Assembly: GCF_000419585.1 (NCBI RefSeq) | Contig: NZ_ATTH01000001.1 | Coordinates: 704,005-768,004 of the forward strand | Source: Salisaeta longa DSM 21114 | Lineage (GTDB): Bacteria > Bacteroidota > Rhodothermia > Rhodothermales > Salinibacteraceae | DNA: 64,000 nt | Reading direction: 5' to 3' | Shown: positions 33,801-40,917 of the stretch, piece by piece | Position numbering within the stretch: position 1 is the first letter of the stretch | How the letters are laid out: each line of letters opens with the position of its first letter | Translations under genes and position numbers: made by a program | The notes under the pieces: generated by a model | Databases searched by the model: none | Seen by the model: the letters and a program-made list of their open reading frames with translations, nothing else | What the model was told of the DNA's origin: nothing

Positions 33801-33899
33801 GGATATGGTGCCAGATTGCGCGTGAGCAGCCGTGGAGGGAAGCGCGGCAGCGCCAAGCGCAAACCACACCACAAGTGAAAGTAGCCTCTTCCAGAGCAT
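30819..33899 (-). CDS. SusC/RagA-family TonB-dependent outer-membrane transporter
   Basis: A 1026-residue barrel transporter. It has a signal peptide ending in Ala-His-Ala, then a carboxypeptidase-like regulatory domain (Gly-Thr-Ile-Ser-Gly-Val-Val-Thr...Gly-Tyr-Arg-Thr). The SusC TonB-box region Met-Val-Val-Val-Gly-Tyr-Gly follows, then a plug with Gly-Thr-Gly-Thr-Ile-Gly-Asn-Asn-Thr-Pro-Leu-Tyr-Val-Val-Asp-Gly-Ile-Pro-Val. The barrel ends in Val-Gly-Leu-Asn-Leu-Thr-Phe with the terminal Phe expected of outer-membrane proteins. With SusD it imports glycan fragments using TonB energy. Two LacI-type operators lie 144-190 bp upstream. Confidence 0.97.
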   Translation of the reverse strand: MLWKRLLSLVVWFALGAAALPSTAAHAQSGTISGVVTEAEGGAPLPGANVVVVGTTNGASTNAEGRYSFSVAPGTYTLQASFVGYRTELKEAIVVTAGETTTVNFAMQTGMQLDEMVVVGYGEQERRNLTGSVASVSAEEIEDRPIESVEEALQGKAAGINIVQNSGSPGSAFTVRIRGTGTIGNNTPLYVVDGIPVNGDISYLNPNDIASIDVLKGAASAAIYGTQAANGAVLITTKSGNPGERSVTFRSSLGVQETPRTIDMLSAAQYATLRNEALINDGSPPAYSNPAEFVGRSTNWQNAIFRTGLIQDYGLAVSGGEESFTYRLSGSYMREGGIIEGSSYERYNVQLNSTFDVSPLLTVGERITLTNSARQTLPETDDVRNIMIQTLQMDPTVPVFNADGSYTAPRFSNTQNPVAVIDFNNNTFRINRFVGNAFAELTPLDGLTVRSDVGLDVRYGNNYYFLPTYNVSPDFTNPNSVVARYSDRVRSIVWNNTATYTRAFGSHDMTLLGGTTVETNNYQFIDASTLGTPSNDPSLRYLSSGTQINGAAGSASNSRLLSFFGRANYNYSNRYLLTLVARYDGSSRFGSQNRFAFFPSVSAAWRVSNEPFFPETDVVSDLKLRVGWGQNGNQEVGDYTFAALITSGQDYPLGTGESRVPGSAPLGAPAPDLKWETTTQSNIGLDASLLDQRFNVTLDYFIKTTDDVLLYPPNIPTSGLTSLSPSNIGKIENRGFEASVNYYGEALDGDFTYDVGVNFSALDNEVIRLVEGVDIVQGFYRQGAITLTQAGSDVGAFYGWVTDGIFQTQQAIEEANARDGDASTPYQPDARPGDIRFKDLNGDGRVNDEDRTFIGSPTPDFSYGFTSRLSFRGLSLSLFLQGTQGNEIFAAYKYYTEGAALFNLSEAALDRWTGPGTSNTMPRLTANDPNQNTRISDRYVEDGSYLRLKNVQLGYTLPTSLLTRIGGLQKARVYVGAQNLLTITGYDGYTPEIGVGDDEAATLDRGIDRATYPQPRIYTVGLNLTF

Positions 33900-34042
33900 G
33901 ATGGTTGGAGAACTCTTCGTGCGAAGGGTAACGGATGGCTTGGATAGGGGCGACTGTGTGCAAAGCGCTTCCGAAAAGACCGCGTATCGATGCGGGCGTA
34001 TGTGCCTCGTTCAGCGAACAATCTGCTCCCGAAACCCAAGGG

Positions 34043-34056
34043 TGAAACCGGTTACA
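34043..34056. promoter_or_regulatory. LacI-family operator, proximal half-perfect copy
   Basis: TGAAACCGGTTACA is a near-palindrome with the central CCGG typical of LacI/GalR operators. Its centre is 31 bp (three helical turns) from the centre of the perfect operator upstream, which suits side-by-side binding of dimers on one DNA face. Confidence 0.7.
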
Positions 34057-34071
34057 ATGCGTAGCAAAAAA

Positions 34072-34089
34072 AATGAAACCGGTTTCATT
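34072..34089. promoter_or_regulatory. LacI-family operator, perfect 18-bp palindrome
   Basis: AATGAAACCGGTTTCATT reads identically on both strands. It has the LacI-family form with a central C-G step. It lies 128 bp past the lacI stop and 173 bp before susC. The adjacent LacI-family gene is the obvious ligand-responsive regulator. Confidence 0.8.
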
Positions 34090-34216
34090 ACTGGAAATAA
34101 TGATAGTGTTACGCGGGTCACAATTGCAAGTCGGCCCGGCGTTTTTCTCGAATCGAAGCGCTGGGGCGGCGCTAGATGTTCGTTATGGGCCGCACAAGTG
34201 CCTGAAGACGGTGGGC

Positions 34217-35212
34217 TTAGGTGCTCGTGCGCACGACGAGCTCGGACGGCATGGTGGTATGCAGCGGGGCCTCGGCAACGGAGGCGCCGAGCATGGCAAT
34301 GAGCCGCTCGGCGGCGCGGCGCCCTAGCTCGTACACCGGCACGCGGACGGTAGTGAGCGATGGGGTGGTGTACTGCGCGCTCGGAATATCGTCGAATCCG
34401 ACGATGGCCAGGTCGTCTGGAATCACGATGCCCTCCTTTTGGAGCGCGGCCATCGCGCCGATCGCCATGTAGTCGTTGCAAGCAAAGACGGCATCCGGGA
34501 GGGTATCGAGCGCCAGGAGCTGACGGCCGGCGTCGAACCCGCTGGCCTGTGTAAAGTCGCCTTCTATGACGGGCTGCGCGTCGGGGTCGCGTCCTGCCGC
34601 CGCGAGGGCCGCGCGATAGCCCGCAACCCGTTCCTGAACATCGTGGCTGTCCCGAGGCCCCAAGATGATGCCGATGTGGCGATAGCCCCGGTCGATGAGG
34701 TGCTGCGTAGCGGCTTGCGCGCCGCCCCTGTTTTCGATCTGGAACGACGGGTACGGCGAGGCCTCCACCGGGCTATTCATGAACACAACCGGGATGTCGA
34801 TCGCGTATCGGTCGAGCAGCTCGGCCTGAGCCTGCACGTGGGTCGTCATGACGAGAAGCCCATCGACGCGCCCCTGCAGCGACTGCAGGGCCACCTCACT
34901 TTCTTCCAGGCTGTAGTGTGCGCTCGAAATGAGAAGGTAGTGCTCAGACTGTTGGGCGACCTCGTCGGCCGCGCGGATGATTTCCGAAAAGAACTCGCCG
35001 TGTGGCGCGGGTACGATAATGCCAATGGTTTGGGTACGTCCGTGGCTTAGGCTTTTGGCGGTGGCGTTGGGCCGGTAGCCCATCCGGTTGGCCACGGCTT
35101 GCACGCGTTCCTGCGTTTGCTTGGTAACCAAGTCGCTGTGGTTGAACACGCGCGAGACGGTTGTTGCCGAGACGCCGGCAGCTTTGGCAACATCGCGTAT
35201 GGTAACGGCCAT
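34217..35212 (-). CDS. LacI-family transcriptional regulator of the glucan locus
   Basis: A 331-residue repressor or activator. The N-terminal helix-turn-helix is classic (Thr-Ile-Arg-Asp-Val-Ala-Lys-Ala-Ala-Gly-Val-Ser-Ala-Thr-Thr-Val-Ser-Arg-Val-Phe-Asn), followed by the hinge helix Asn-Ala-Thr-Ala-Lys-Ser-Leu. The periplasmic-binding-protein-like sugar domain includes Ile-Gly-Ile-Ile-Val-Pro and Val-Gly-Phe-Asp-Asp-Ile-Pro. The effector is unknown but is probably a sugar from the glucan. It is directly upstream of susC on the same strand. ATG 35212 was chosen since it gives the conserved N-terminus. Confidence 0.94.
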   Translation of the reverse strand: MAVTIRDVAKAAGVSATTVSRVFNHSDLVTKQTQERVQAVANRMGYRPNATAKSLSHGRTQTIGIIVPAPHGEFFSEIIRAADEVAQQSEHYLLISSAHYSLEESEVALQSLQGRVDGLLVMTTHVQAQAELLDRYAIDIPVVFMNSPVEASPYPSFQIENRGGAQAATQHLIDRGYRHIGIILGPRDSHDVQERVAGYRAALAAAGRDPDAQPVIEGDFTQASGFDAGRQLLALDTLPDAVFACNDYMAIGAMAALQKEGIVIPDDLAIVGFDDIPSAQYTTPSLTTVRVPVYELGRRAAERLIAMLGASVAEAPLHTTMPSELVVRTST

Positions 35213-35394
35213 GGCACAGAAACAAAACCTAACACAGTGAGAAGTGAACAGATGACACGTAAGCTGTATTGCGCGGTTTCGGAAGCGCTCGGGGCACAAG
35301 CTTCCAGCCGGTAGCTGGTTTGTGCGTGAACGCAGCTCGTGCGCGTTCTGCGCAAACGCGTCGGCCGCTCCCCACGACGGGTGGGGCCATACAC

Positions 35395-35428
35395 AAAAAG
35401 CGATGCCCGCGCAATGCGAGCACCGCTT
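35395..35428 (-). terminator. Terminator of the tRNA-Met transcript
   Basis: A 13-bp stem (two G-U pairs) is formed by 35398-35410 and 35416-35428. The minus strand continues into TTTTTGTG. It begins 13 nt after the tRNA 3' end. Confidence 0.75.
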
Positions 35429-35441
35429 CAGGCCTTAACGG

Positions 35442-35515
35442 TGGCGTGGGAGAGATTCGAACTCTCGACCTCCGGGTTATGAATCCGACGCTCTAACCGC
35501 CTGAGCTACCACGCC
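35442..35515 (-). tRNA. tRNA-Met (anticodon CAT), probably elongator
   Basis: The minus strand folds into a complete cloverleaf. The 7-bp acceptor is GGCGTGG/CCACGCC, the D-stem GCTC/GAGC, the anticodon loop TTCATAA (anticodon at 35481-35479), and the T-arm contains GTTCGAATC. The discriminator is A and is followed by CCG, so the 3' CCA is not encoded. The top pair of the anticodon stem (31-39) would be A-C. A CAT anticodon can also be tRNA-Ile2 or initiator, but the acceptor pairs normally at position 1-72, arguing against initiator. The overall form fits elongator Met. Confidence 0.9.
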
Positions 35516-35609
35516 GTTTTCGTCGTGCAGCGTGCGCTTGAATGCGACGAGACCGCCGGGTTGTTTCCGCGGCGTCGTGAAGAAGCAGTGGACCCCCGCG
35601 GGCCGCGCA

Positions 35610-36845
35610 CTACTGCTCAGAGGCATCGTTGGAGGACGATTCGGCGGGCTCCATAGGGGCGTCGTCGGTGGGGGGCGCGTCGGCCGGGGCGTCGTCCGGC
35701 GTGCTGTAGCGGGCGTGGCGTGGCGCAACCGATGCCTCCGAGGCTTCTTGCTCCGAAACCATCCCAAGTTTTTGTGCGCGCCGGAACCACTGCTGCCGCG
35801 CCAGGGCCTGCATGTCTTCCACCGAGTCGGCTTCGTCGACGATTTCGAGGCCCAGCAGCGTCTCCACCACGTCCTCCATCGTCACAATGCCGGCCACGCC
35901 GCCGTACTCGTCCACCACAAGCGCCACATGCTCCAGCCGATCGAGCAAGCGCTCCAGCAGATCCGGCAGCGGCAGCGTTTCGTGCACTACCAAAATGTCG
36001 CGTCGCATCTCGCGCAGCTTTACATCGAGCTCTTCCTGCGCCGCGCGTAGCAGCAACTCGTCTTTCAAGATGTAGCCCGTTACGTCGTCGCGTTTCCGGT
36101 CGTACACCGGAATGCGGGAGAAGCGAAACTCGTTGTACGTATCCACCACCTCCCCGATGGTGTGGCTCTCCGGCAGGTCAAACATCACCGTGCGCGGCGT
36201 CATCACATCCTTCACGCGCAGCGAGTTGAAGCGAAACAGATTCTTGAGGATGCGCGATTCCTTCTCCTCGAAGACGCCCTCCTCTTTGCCGATTTCCGCC
36301 AGTGCTGTAAATTCCTCGCGGCTAAAGGTGTTGGTCGACTCGTCGCTGGAAAGCAGGTGCGTGATGCCCTTCGAGAGCTTCACGAGCGGCCACATCAAGA
36401 TGATGATAACGGCCAGCATGCGCGTGACGGCCGGAGCCAGCTGTCGCCAGTACATCGCACCAAGCGTCTTCGGAATAATTTCCGATAGGACGAGGATGAG
36501 AAGCGTAAGCACGGCCGATATGACGCCCACGTATGCCTCGCCAAAGTACGCGGCGGCTTCGGCCCCGGCGCCCGCGGCGCCCGCGGTGTGTGCAATGGTG
36601 TTGAGGCTCAGAATGGCAGCCAGTGGCCGATCAATGTCGCTTTTGAACGCATGCAAGCGCTGGCCAAAGTCGTGGCCCTCCTGCTCGAGGGCCGCGACAT
36701 ACGAGGGCGTTACGCTCAGCAAGACGGCTTCCATCATCGAGCACAAAAACGAGACACCCAGTGCCAGGGCGATGTACACCGTTAGAAGCGTGAGGCTTCC
36801 ATCGGGGGGGACCATCAGAAAAAGAGCAGGGAAAGACAAATCCAT
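35610..36845 (-). CDS. CNNM/CorC-type membrane protein with DUF21 and CBS pair
   Basis: A 411-residue protein. Four hydrophobic segments in residues 15-170 form a DUF21 (CNNM transmembrane) domain, with Ser-Glu-Ile-Ile-Pro-Lys-Thr-Leu-Gly as its signature. Two CBS domains follow (Val-Met-Thr-Pro-Arg-Thr; Phe-Ser-Arg-Ile-Pro-Val-Tyr; Val-Asp-Glu-Tyr-Gly-Gly-Val-Ala-Gly-Ile-Val-Thr-Met-Glu-Asp). The C-terminal tail is acidic, Pro/Ala-rich and disordered in place of the usual CorC/HlyC domain. Relatives export Mg2+/Co2+ or sodium. The start may be ATG 36845 or 36815; a run of seven C lies between them. Confidence 0.9.
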   Translation of the reverse strand: MDLSFPALFLMVPPDGSLTLLTVYIALALGVSFLCSMMEAVLLSVTPSYVAALEQEGHDFGQRLHAFKSDIDRPLAAILSLNTIAHTAGAAGAGAEAAAYFGEAYVGVISAVLTLLILVLSEIIPKTLGAMYWRQLAPAVTRMLAVIIILMWPLVKLSKGITHLLSSDESTNTFSREEFTALAEIGKEEGVFEEKESRILKNLFRFNSLRVKDVMTPRTVMFDLPESHTIGEVVDTYNEFRFSRIPVYDRKRDDVTGYILKDELLLRAAQEELDVKLREMRRDILVVHETLPLPDLLERLLDRLEHVALVVDEYGGVAGIVTMEDVVETLLGLEIVDEADSVEDMQALARQQWFRRAQKLGMVSEQEASEASVAPRHARYSTPDDAPADAPPTDDAPMEPAESSSNDASEQ

Positions 36846-37258
36846 TCGACAGCGAAGAACAATTGCACGGCAACGAGTGCTGTAACGCGCCGGTCAGCAC
36901 CGAAGCGTTTGTAGCTGACTTAGCCGCATCAAGGCCCAAAGACCGCCGGGCAAGCTACGTAGGACCGGATGTATCGCTGTTCGATGATGCATTGAAGGTA
37001 CATGCAAACAAAAGGCCGTAGGACAAACGCGTACGGCGGGAAGCGTTCCAGGTTTTCGGCGATTCATGCACCGCGCCGGGGCAACGGGCATGCGATTCGC
37101 CAATGGGCAGCGCCTCAGCGCATCTGTGAGCCCTTGCGGCGTGCTTAACAGCTTATTTACGCAGCCGCGGAATCTTTTCCATGCAAAGTGACGAATCATT
37201 CATCACGTGACCGGGTAGTCACCTACTGACTGATTGTTCATAATTTCGCTATACGTCT
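36846..37258. other. 413-bp divergent intergenic region
   Basis: It separates the CNNM gene (minus) from tetR (plus). The only recognisable signal is a pair of overlapping inverted repeats at 37207-37231 near tetR. No ORF with coding character, tRNA or convincing terminator was seen in the rest. Confidence 0.5.
37207..37231. promoter_or_regulatory. Overlapping inverted repeats, candidate TetR operator
   Basis: GTGAC-N6-GTCAC (37207-37222) overlaps AGTCA-N5-TGACT (37217-37231), forming interleaved palindromes 28 bp before the tetR ATG. TetR-family repressors commonly bind such sites next to their own gene, so autoregulation and control of the downstream pump genes are inferred. Confidence 0.5.
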
Positions 37259-37966
37259 ATGTCGCGTACCTCGAACGGTTCGGCCTCCGATGCGCTCTCG
37301 CGGCGCGAACGCGAGCGCCGGGCCCGCCGCCATGCCATGCTCGACGCGGCCCGCGCCGTGTTCGCCGAAAAGGGGTACGCGCGTGCCACCATCGACGAAA
37401 TTGCCACGCGTGCCGAGTTTGGGAAGGGCACCCTCTACAACTACTTCGACGGCGGCAAGGAGGCCATTTTGTATGCCATCTTCGATGAGCTGTACGACGA
37501 CGTGTGCGATCTTCTGCAGACGTCATTTAACGAGGCGGCAGTAGAGGAAAACGGCCTTCGCGCGGCTTTTCGTGAGTTTGTGAAAGAAGCGTTTTCTTTT
37601 TTCAGGGCCCGCGAAGATCTGTTTCTGATCTTGACGAAAGAAGCGTATCGGTTGGCTTTTAGCGAAGACCCCGAGCGCGCGGCCTACTTTCGGGCGCAGC
37701 AAGAGCGCATGGTAGGCATGCTTGTGCCGGTGCTTGAGCAGGCGATGGAGGCGGGCACCATCCGCACGCTGCCCCCCCGGTCCGTCGCCCACATGCTGCT
37801 CGAAAACGTAAACGGCATGGTGGTGCACCGCTGCCTTACCGAACGCATGCAGCAGGCGCAATCCGAGGATCTGCCGTCCGTCTGTACCCCGTCTGGGCTG
37901 CTCGATCGTCCATCCGATGCGGCCGACTTCGTGACGGCCATGTTGTTTGATGGGCTGCAGCTGTAA
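37259..37966 (+). CDS. TetR-family regulator of the efflux operon
   Basis: A 235-residue repressor. The DNA-binding domain at about residues 24-75 is standard: Ala-Ala-Arg-Ala-Val-Phe-Ala-Glu-Lys-Gly-Tyr, Thr-Ile-Asp-Glu-Ile-Ala, then Gly-Thr-Leu-Tyr-Asn-Tyr-Phe. The ligand domain is all-helical and unremarkable. The N-terminal tail is strongly basic (Arg-Arg-Glu-Arg-Glu-Arg-Arg-Ala-Arg-Arg). It precedes tolC by 15 nt on the same strand, so it most likely controls the tripartite pump and is co-transcribed with it. Confidence 0.93.
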   Translation: MSRTSNGSASDALSRRERERRARRHAMLDAARAVFAEKGYARATIDEIATRAEFGKGTLYNYFDGGKEAILYAIFDELYDDVCDLLQTSFNEAAVEENGLRAAFREFVKEAFSFFRAREDLFLILTKEAYRLAFSEDPERAAYFRAQQERMVGMLVPVLEQAMEAGTIRTLPPRSVAHMLLENVNGMVVHRCLTERMQQAQSEDLPSVCTPSGLLDRPSDAADFVTAMLFDGLQL

Positions 37967-37981
37967 CCCGCAAACCACCCC

Positions 37982-39634
37982 ATGAACGAATCCCCACCGT
38001 CTGACGTCTCTATGACCGTATTCGCTCCTCCGCGCTGGTTGCTGGCATGTGTACTCGTCGCCGCATGGCTGCCGGTGCACCCAATGGCTGTAGCGGCCCA
38101 GAACCTGCTTCCATCTGCGCCCGACTCGTCGCTCACGCTCACCTTTGAGCGCGCGCTGCGGGTGGCTTTTGCCAACAACCATGCCCTGCGTAGCGCCTCT
38201 CTGGATGTGCGCACCGCCGATGCCCAGGTGCGTGAAGCATGGGGCAGCGTACTGCCGTCCATTGATGTGACCAGCAGCTACACGCGCAACGTGGTGACGG
38301 CCAACCCCTTTGCTGGCAGCGACGTGGCGAGCTTCTTGGGCGGCGGCGGGCAAGCCGATTGGGTGGCCTTCAACGAGCGCCGGCGACTCGACAGCGATCC
38401 GGCCACCGACCCCATTACGTTTCAGGAATTCGTTGAGCGACAGAACGACAGCCTGCGCGCCATTGGTGTGAATCCGAATGCCAGTGCGGGCAACCCCTTC
38501 GGCGTAGACAATGAGTTTTTGACGGGCGTGCAGCTGACGCAAACGCTGTATAACGGAAGCGCCTTTTCCGCCATTGAAGGCGCGCAGTCCTTCAAAAACG
38601 TCAGTCAGCTGGCGCGCGTGCGGCAGCGGCAGCAGGTGGCGCAGTCGGTGTACGAGGCGTTCTACGGTGCGATGTTGGCGCAGGCGCAGGCGAAGGTTGC
38701 GGAGGAGCGCGTGCAGCGGTCGCGCGAGACACTTCAGGAAATTACCCTGCAGGTAAAACAGGGCACCATCCCCAAGTACCAGCGCCTGAGCGCCAGGGTG
38801 CAGCTGGCCAACCAGAAGACGCAGCTCATTCAGGCACGCAACAACGCGCAGCGGGCCCTAGACAATCTGAAGCGTGTGCTTGGCGTGGGCGCCGATTTGA
38901 ACGTGGCCGTACGCGGAGCGCTGCAGGTGAACGACCCGCAGCGCTTTCAACAGGTCTCACTCACGCAAGCCCTGGACATTGCAGAAATGCAGCGGGCCGA
39001 CCTGGAGCGGGCCAGGCTGAACATCGAGCTGCAGCGCGTCCAGAAAGATATCACCCAAGCGCAGTATTTCCCGCGCCTTTCCGCCGTGGCCAACTTTGCG
39101 TACAGCGGTCGCGTGCCCGACGACCGCACCAGCATTGTATCGGACCCGCTCGACCCCTTCGCATTCCAGCGAACCTCCAGCGACTTTTTCGCCGATTCGT
39201 ATTGGAATCCGTCCTTCAGCGTAGGCTTGCAGCTTACGTGGAATATCTTTAACGGATTTCAAACCAGCGCCCGCGTGCAACAGGACGAAATTGCCATCAG
39301 CCAGGCGCAGGTGCAGTACGACCGCCTGCAGCAAACCATTCGCATTGAGGTGCGGCAGGCCCTGCGAAACCTTGCCGCCGCCCGCCAGCGCCTGCAGGCG
39401 CAGCAGCAAAATGTGGAGACGGCCCAAACCAACTACCGCTACGTGGCACAGCGCGTGCGCACAGGCGTCTCGACCCAATTGGAGCTGCGCGAGGCCTCCG
39501 ATCAGCTTGACCAGAGCCGCCTCAACTACTTGCAGGCCGCCTACGATCTCCGCGTGGCGCGCGCCAGCCTACGCACCGCGCTCGGCGTATCGCTCACCGC
39601 ACCGGCGCCCGAGATCCTGACCACCCAGCGCTAA
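37982..39634 (+). CDS. TolC-family outer-membrane efflux protein
   Basis: A 550-residue outer-membrane channel. A signal peptide ends near Ala-Val-Ala-Ala-Gln. Two OEP repeats are visible as long amphipathic helices, with Phe-Glu-Arg-Ala-Leu-Arg-Val-Ala-Phe-Ala-Asn-Asn at the start. The C-terminal helices read Arg-Gln-Ala-Leu-Arg-Asn-Leu-Ala-Ala-Ala-Arg-Gln-Arg and Thr-Gln-Leu-Glu-Leu-Arg-Glu-Ala. It forms the exit duct for the adjacent adaptor and RND pump. Its TAA overlaps the adaptor ATG by one base. Confidence 0.93.
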   Translation: MNESPPSDVSMTVFAPPRWLLACVLVAAWLPVHPMAVAAQNLLPSAPDSSLTLTFERALRVAFANNHALRSASLDVRTADAQVREAWGSVLPSIDVTSSYTRNVVTANPFAGSDVASFLGGGGQADWVAFNERRRLDSDPATDPITFQEFVERQNDSLRAIGVNPNASAGNPFGVDNEFLTGVQLTQTLYNGSAFSAIEGAQSFKNVSQLARVRQRQQVAQSVYEAFYGAMLAQAQAKVAEERVQRSRETLQEITLQVKQGTIPKYQRLSARVQLANQKTQLIQARNNAQRALDNLKRVLGVGADLNVAVRGALQVNDPQRFQQVSLTQALDIAEMQRADLERARLNIELQRVQKDITQAQYFPRLSAVANFAYSGRVPDDRTSIVSDPLDPFAFQRTSSDFFADSYWNPSFSVGLQLTWNIFNGFQTSARVQQDEIAISQAQVQYDRLQQTIRIEVRQALRNLAAARQRLQAQQQNVETAQTNYRYVAQRVRTGVSTQLELREASDQLDQSRLNYLQAAYDLRVARASLRTALGVSLTAPAPEILTTQR

Positions 39635-40875
39635 TGTCGACTTTCGTGTACCGAACAACCCCCGAACCGTTGATGCCTTCGCTCATGCCTTCTCGCCTTC
39701 TTGTTATCCTGCTGCTCGCAGCGCCTGTGCTGTGGACGGCCTGCTCAAGCGGTCCACCGGCCGATGCCACCGCCGCGCCCGACAACCGGACGCGCGTCGA
39801 GACGCTGCGCCTGACGCCCACGTCGTTTCAGGATGCTATTGAAATTACCGGCAGCGTTGAGTCGCTAAACGACGTACGAATTTCGGCACAAGCAGCCGGC
39901 ACCGTCGAGCGCTTGCGCCGCCTTGGCACGTTTTTGCAAACCGGCGACACGCTGGCCGTGCTCGACCAAGACATTGCGCGCGCCAACACGCAGCAGGCAC
40001 AGGCCAATTACGAGGCCGCCCAGGCGCAATTTGACCTGGCAGAAGACAGCTACCAGCGGCAACTGCCGCTCTACAAGGATTCAATCTTGAGCGCGCTGGA
40101 GTTTCAGCAGGTGCGCACCAACTACCAGCAGGCGCGGGCCCAGCTGGTACAAGCCAAGGCGGCCGTGGCCCAGGCCCAAAAGCAGCTGCGCAACACCGTG
40201 GTGCTGGCGCCCTTCAGCGGTACGGTTGAGGAGCACTTCATCGAGGTGGGCGAGCAAGCCGGAGCCGGTGCGCCGCTGGTGCGTCTGGTAAGCACACAGC
40301 GCGTGCGGGTACGCGTCGGTGTGCCGGAGCGATACGCCAGCGACATTGAGGAAGGTACGTCGGTAAAGGTAGCCTTTCAGGCCTACGGCATTGCGCCGCG
40401 CACGGCGCCCGTGACGTTTGTGGGGCGTACCATCAATCCCCAGAGCCGTACCTTTCCGATTGAGATTGAGCTGGAGAACCCCGGCGGCCTCCTGAAGCCC
40501 GAGATGGTCGCACGCGTGGTGCTCCCGCGTAACGAGCTGCAAAACGCGCTGGTCATCCCGCGGGCCGCGGTGATCCGTAGCGAAAACGGCAACAGCGTAT
40601 TCACCGTCAAGGCCACCGACAGCACAAAGGTCGCGCAACGACAGCCGGTGCAGCTGGGGCCCGCCTACGGCGGCGCCGTGGTGGTCGCCCAGGGCCTGCA
40701 GCCCAGCGACGAAGTGGTGGTGCTGGGTCAAACCGACCTTACCGAAGGCGTTGCCGTGGAGGTGGTGCAGCAGTACACAAGCATCGAAGAGGCCGCCAAC
40801 AGCTTCCGCCCGCGCACGCCCGCACCCGAAACGGCGCTCCCCGCGCCTACGCAACCGGCCCCCTCGGCCCAGTAG
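39634..40875 (+). CDS. RND efflux periplasmic adaptor (membrane-fusion) lipoprotein
   Basis: A protein of about 413 residues with a lipoprotein signal ending Trp-Thr-Ala-Cys. The order is barrel-sandwich half, alpha-helical hairpin (Gln-Ala-Gln-Ala-Asn-Tyr-Glu-Ala-Ala-Gln-Ala-Gln-Phe), second lipoyl half (Ala-Pro-Phe-Ser-Gly-Thr-Val-Glu), beta-barrel, then a C-terminal membrane-proximal domain. A Pro/Ala-rich tail ends it. It bridges TolC and RND. The ATG at 39634 overlaps the tolC stop, while the ATG at 39673 would give a tidier signal peptide; either is possible. Confidence 0.92.
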   Translation: MSTFVYRTTPEPLMPSLMPSRLLVILLLAAPVLWTACSSGPPADATAAPDNRTRVETLRLTPTSFQDAIEITGSVESLNDVRISAQAAGTVERLRRLGTFLQTGDTLAVLDQDIARANTQQAQANYEAAQAQFDLAEDSYQRQLPLYKDSILSALEFQQVRTNYQQARAQLVQAKAAVAQAQKQLRNTVVLAPFSGTVEEHFIEVGEQAGAGAPLVRLVSTQRVRVRVGVPERYASDIEEGTSVKVAFQAYGIAPRTAPVTFVGRTINPQSRTFPIEIELENPGGLLKPEMVARVVLPRNELQNALVIPRAAVIRSENGNSVFTVKATDSTKVAQRQPVQLGPAYGGAVVVAQGLQPSDEVVVLGQTDLTEGVAVEVVQQYTSIEEAANSFRPRTPAPETALPAPTQPAPSAQ

Positions 40876-40917
40876 TCGCCCGCTTGCCGCGTTCATTCAC
40901 CGATTCCTCCTGCTGCT

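Larger units (their letters stand above)
33900..34216 (-). other. 317-bp control region upstream of susC
   Basis: Between the lacI stop and the susC ATG lie two LacI-type operators and an A/T-rich tract between them. No convincing ORF, -35/-10 pair or TTTG/TAnnTTTG box could be assigned. The 5' leader, if transcription begins near the operators, is about 150 nt. Confidence 0.5.
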
